Assembly: GCF_003590645.1 (NCBI RefSeq)
Contig: NZ_CP031834.1
Location: 1,364,501 to 1,428,500 of the forward strand
From: Mesorhizobium sp. DCY119
GTDB lineage: Bacteria > Pseudomonadota > Alphaproteobacteria > Rhizobiales > Rhizobiaceae
Length of the DNA: 64,000 nt
Reading direction: 5' to 3'
Notes under the pieces: generated by a model
What the model saw: the letters and a program-made list of their open reading frames with translations, nothing else
The model's database searches: none
Told to the model about the DNA's origin: nothing
In this document: piece by piece, positions 63,308 to 64,000 of the stretch
Layout: every line of letters starts with the position of its first letter
Position numbering within the stretch: the stretch's first letter is position 1
Program-made: the position numbers and the translations under genes

Positions 63308-64000
63308 ATGGCACTCCCATCCGAGATGAACGCACTGCTTCTGACCAATGACGGCTACACCAAGACGCCCTCGGGAAGCGTTCTGGAGGCGATGGAGCCT
63401 TATGTCGTGCCCGGCCGCATCGCCGTGCCTTCGCCGAAGCCGAAGCAGGTTCTGATCAAGGTCAGCCTCGCCTCGATCAACCCGTCCGACGTGATGTTCA
63501 TCAAGGGTCAGTACGGCCAGCCGCGTTTCGTCGGCCAGCCTGCCGGTTTCGAGGGTGTCGGCATCGTCGCGGCTGCCGGCGACGATCCGGCCGCGCAGAA
63601 TATGCTCGGAAAGCGCGTCGCCTTCGCCACCGGCTACACCAATTAGGGCGCCTGGGCCGAATATGCGATGGCCGAAGCCTCAGCCTGCATCCCGCTGATC
63701 GACAGCGTGCGCGACGAGGATGCCGCCGCCATGATCGTCAACCCGCTGACTGCTCTGGCCATGTTCGACATCATTCGGGAAGCGGGCGAGAAGGCTTTCG
63801 TGCTGACCGCCGGCGCCAGCCAGCTGTCAAAGCTGATCATGGGCGTAGCCCGGGACGAAGGCTATCGCCCCATCGCCATCGTCCGGCGCGACGACCAGAT
63901 CCCGCTGCTGAAGGAGGCGGGAGCCGCGCATGTGCTCAATGCCGAAGCGCCGGATTTCGCCAGTGCCTTGAAAGAGGTGATGAAGACTGAGCAGCCGCGC
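63308..64000 (+). pseudogene. Zinc-binding-dehydrogenase-like gene interrupted by a TAG codon; runs off the window
   Basis: Reading starts at ATG 63308 and gives 112 residues (RIAVPSPKPKQVLIKVSLAS, then INPSDVMFIKGQYGQPRFVGQPAGFEGVGIVAAAG) to TAG at 63644-63646. The same frame continues unchanged to the window end: GAWAEYAMAEASACIPLIDS, later FVLTAGASQLSKLIMGVARDEGY, a Rossmann motif. The context GYTN-*-GAWAEYA is where relatives have a Trp, so TGG to TAG is likely. The rest is open, so this is probably a recent nonsense mutation or a sequence error. Gene start has RBS GAACGGAG. Confidence 0.85.

Noticed and set aside
63644-63646. Possible amino-acid recoding (pyrrolysine or suppressor) at TAG
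   Set aside because: No pyl genes or suppressor tRNA are seen, and the position suits Trp in the family; nonsense mutation or error is simpler.

Overview
The window is about 63-65% GC and reads as chromosomal DNA of an alphaproteobacterium of the Hyphomicrobiales (Rhizobiales), most likely Mesorhizobium/Aminobacter-like (Phyllobacteriaceae). This is inferred from the sox (sarcosine oxidase) operon order, a TakP-type TRAP transporter, DUF992 and DUF3096 proteins, a three-gene pnt transhydrogenase, an alphaproteobacterial-type aa3 oxidase subunit IV, and several families of GC-rich palindromic intergenic repeats. No phage, insertion sequence, tRNA, rRNA or CRISPR array was seen. The content is mainly uptake and catabolism of small organic acids, amines and acyl-CoA compounds.

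Layout. 1-7.8 kb: guanine deaminase tail, UPF0303 protein, glycerate 2-kinase, a glutamine-synthetase-like/class III aminotransferase pair, and a CobW GTPase/WD40 pair, with repeats between them. 7.9-14.7 kb: secreted intradiol dioxygenase, MarR and AraC regulators, DUF2000, a DMT exporter, a LacI regulator (apparent CTG start) with a 2-hydroxyacid dehydrogenase, and a gamma-glutamyl hydrolase. 15-18.6 kb: TRAP transporter for 2-oxo acids, with the binding protein convergent to its permeases. 18.7-28.7 kb: an orphan ABC permease diverging from a CGNR regulator, a lipoprotein, a fused indolepyruvate ferredoxin oxidoreductase, a GGDEF-EAL protein, a FeeM/LuxI-like acyltransferase and a Crp/Fnr regulator. 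29-36.6 kb: acyl-CoA ligase with a complete Liv-type ABC importer and a 49-residue membrane protein. 36.7-47.7 kb: secreted protein, alpha/beta hydrolase with an Asp nucleophile, oxidase subunit IV, pntAA-AB-B, MFS transporter with a Cys-rich HTH regulator, DUF992, TPR lipoprotein, ribosomal protein S21 and a GH5 hydrolase. 47.8-54.7 kb: SDR and the soxB-orf-soxD-soxA-soxG operon. 54.7-64 kb: MHS transporter with a large insertion, then a divergent acyl-CoA catabolic block (SDR, MaoC, APH-like kinase, SDR against TetR and acyl-CoA dehydrogenase), a quinone oxidoreductase, and a related oxidoreductase broken by a TAG codon.

How parts may work together (inference): the hydroxyacid dehydrogenase, glycerate kinase and TakP system all touch two- and three-carbon oxo/hydroxy acids. 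The ligase-Liv cluster would import and CoA-activate an organic acid. The 56.8-62.1 kb block looks like a TetR-controlled beta-oxidation-type pathway with a palindromic operator between its divergent arms. The most interesting items are the FeeM-like synthase beside the c-di-GMP protein, the probable leaderless CGNR gene with an operator next to its start codon, the CTG-started LacI regulator with a perfect palindrome, the extra gene in the sox operon, and the amber-interrupted oxidoreductase.
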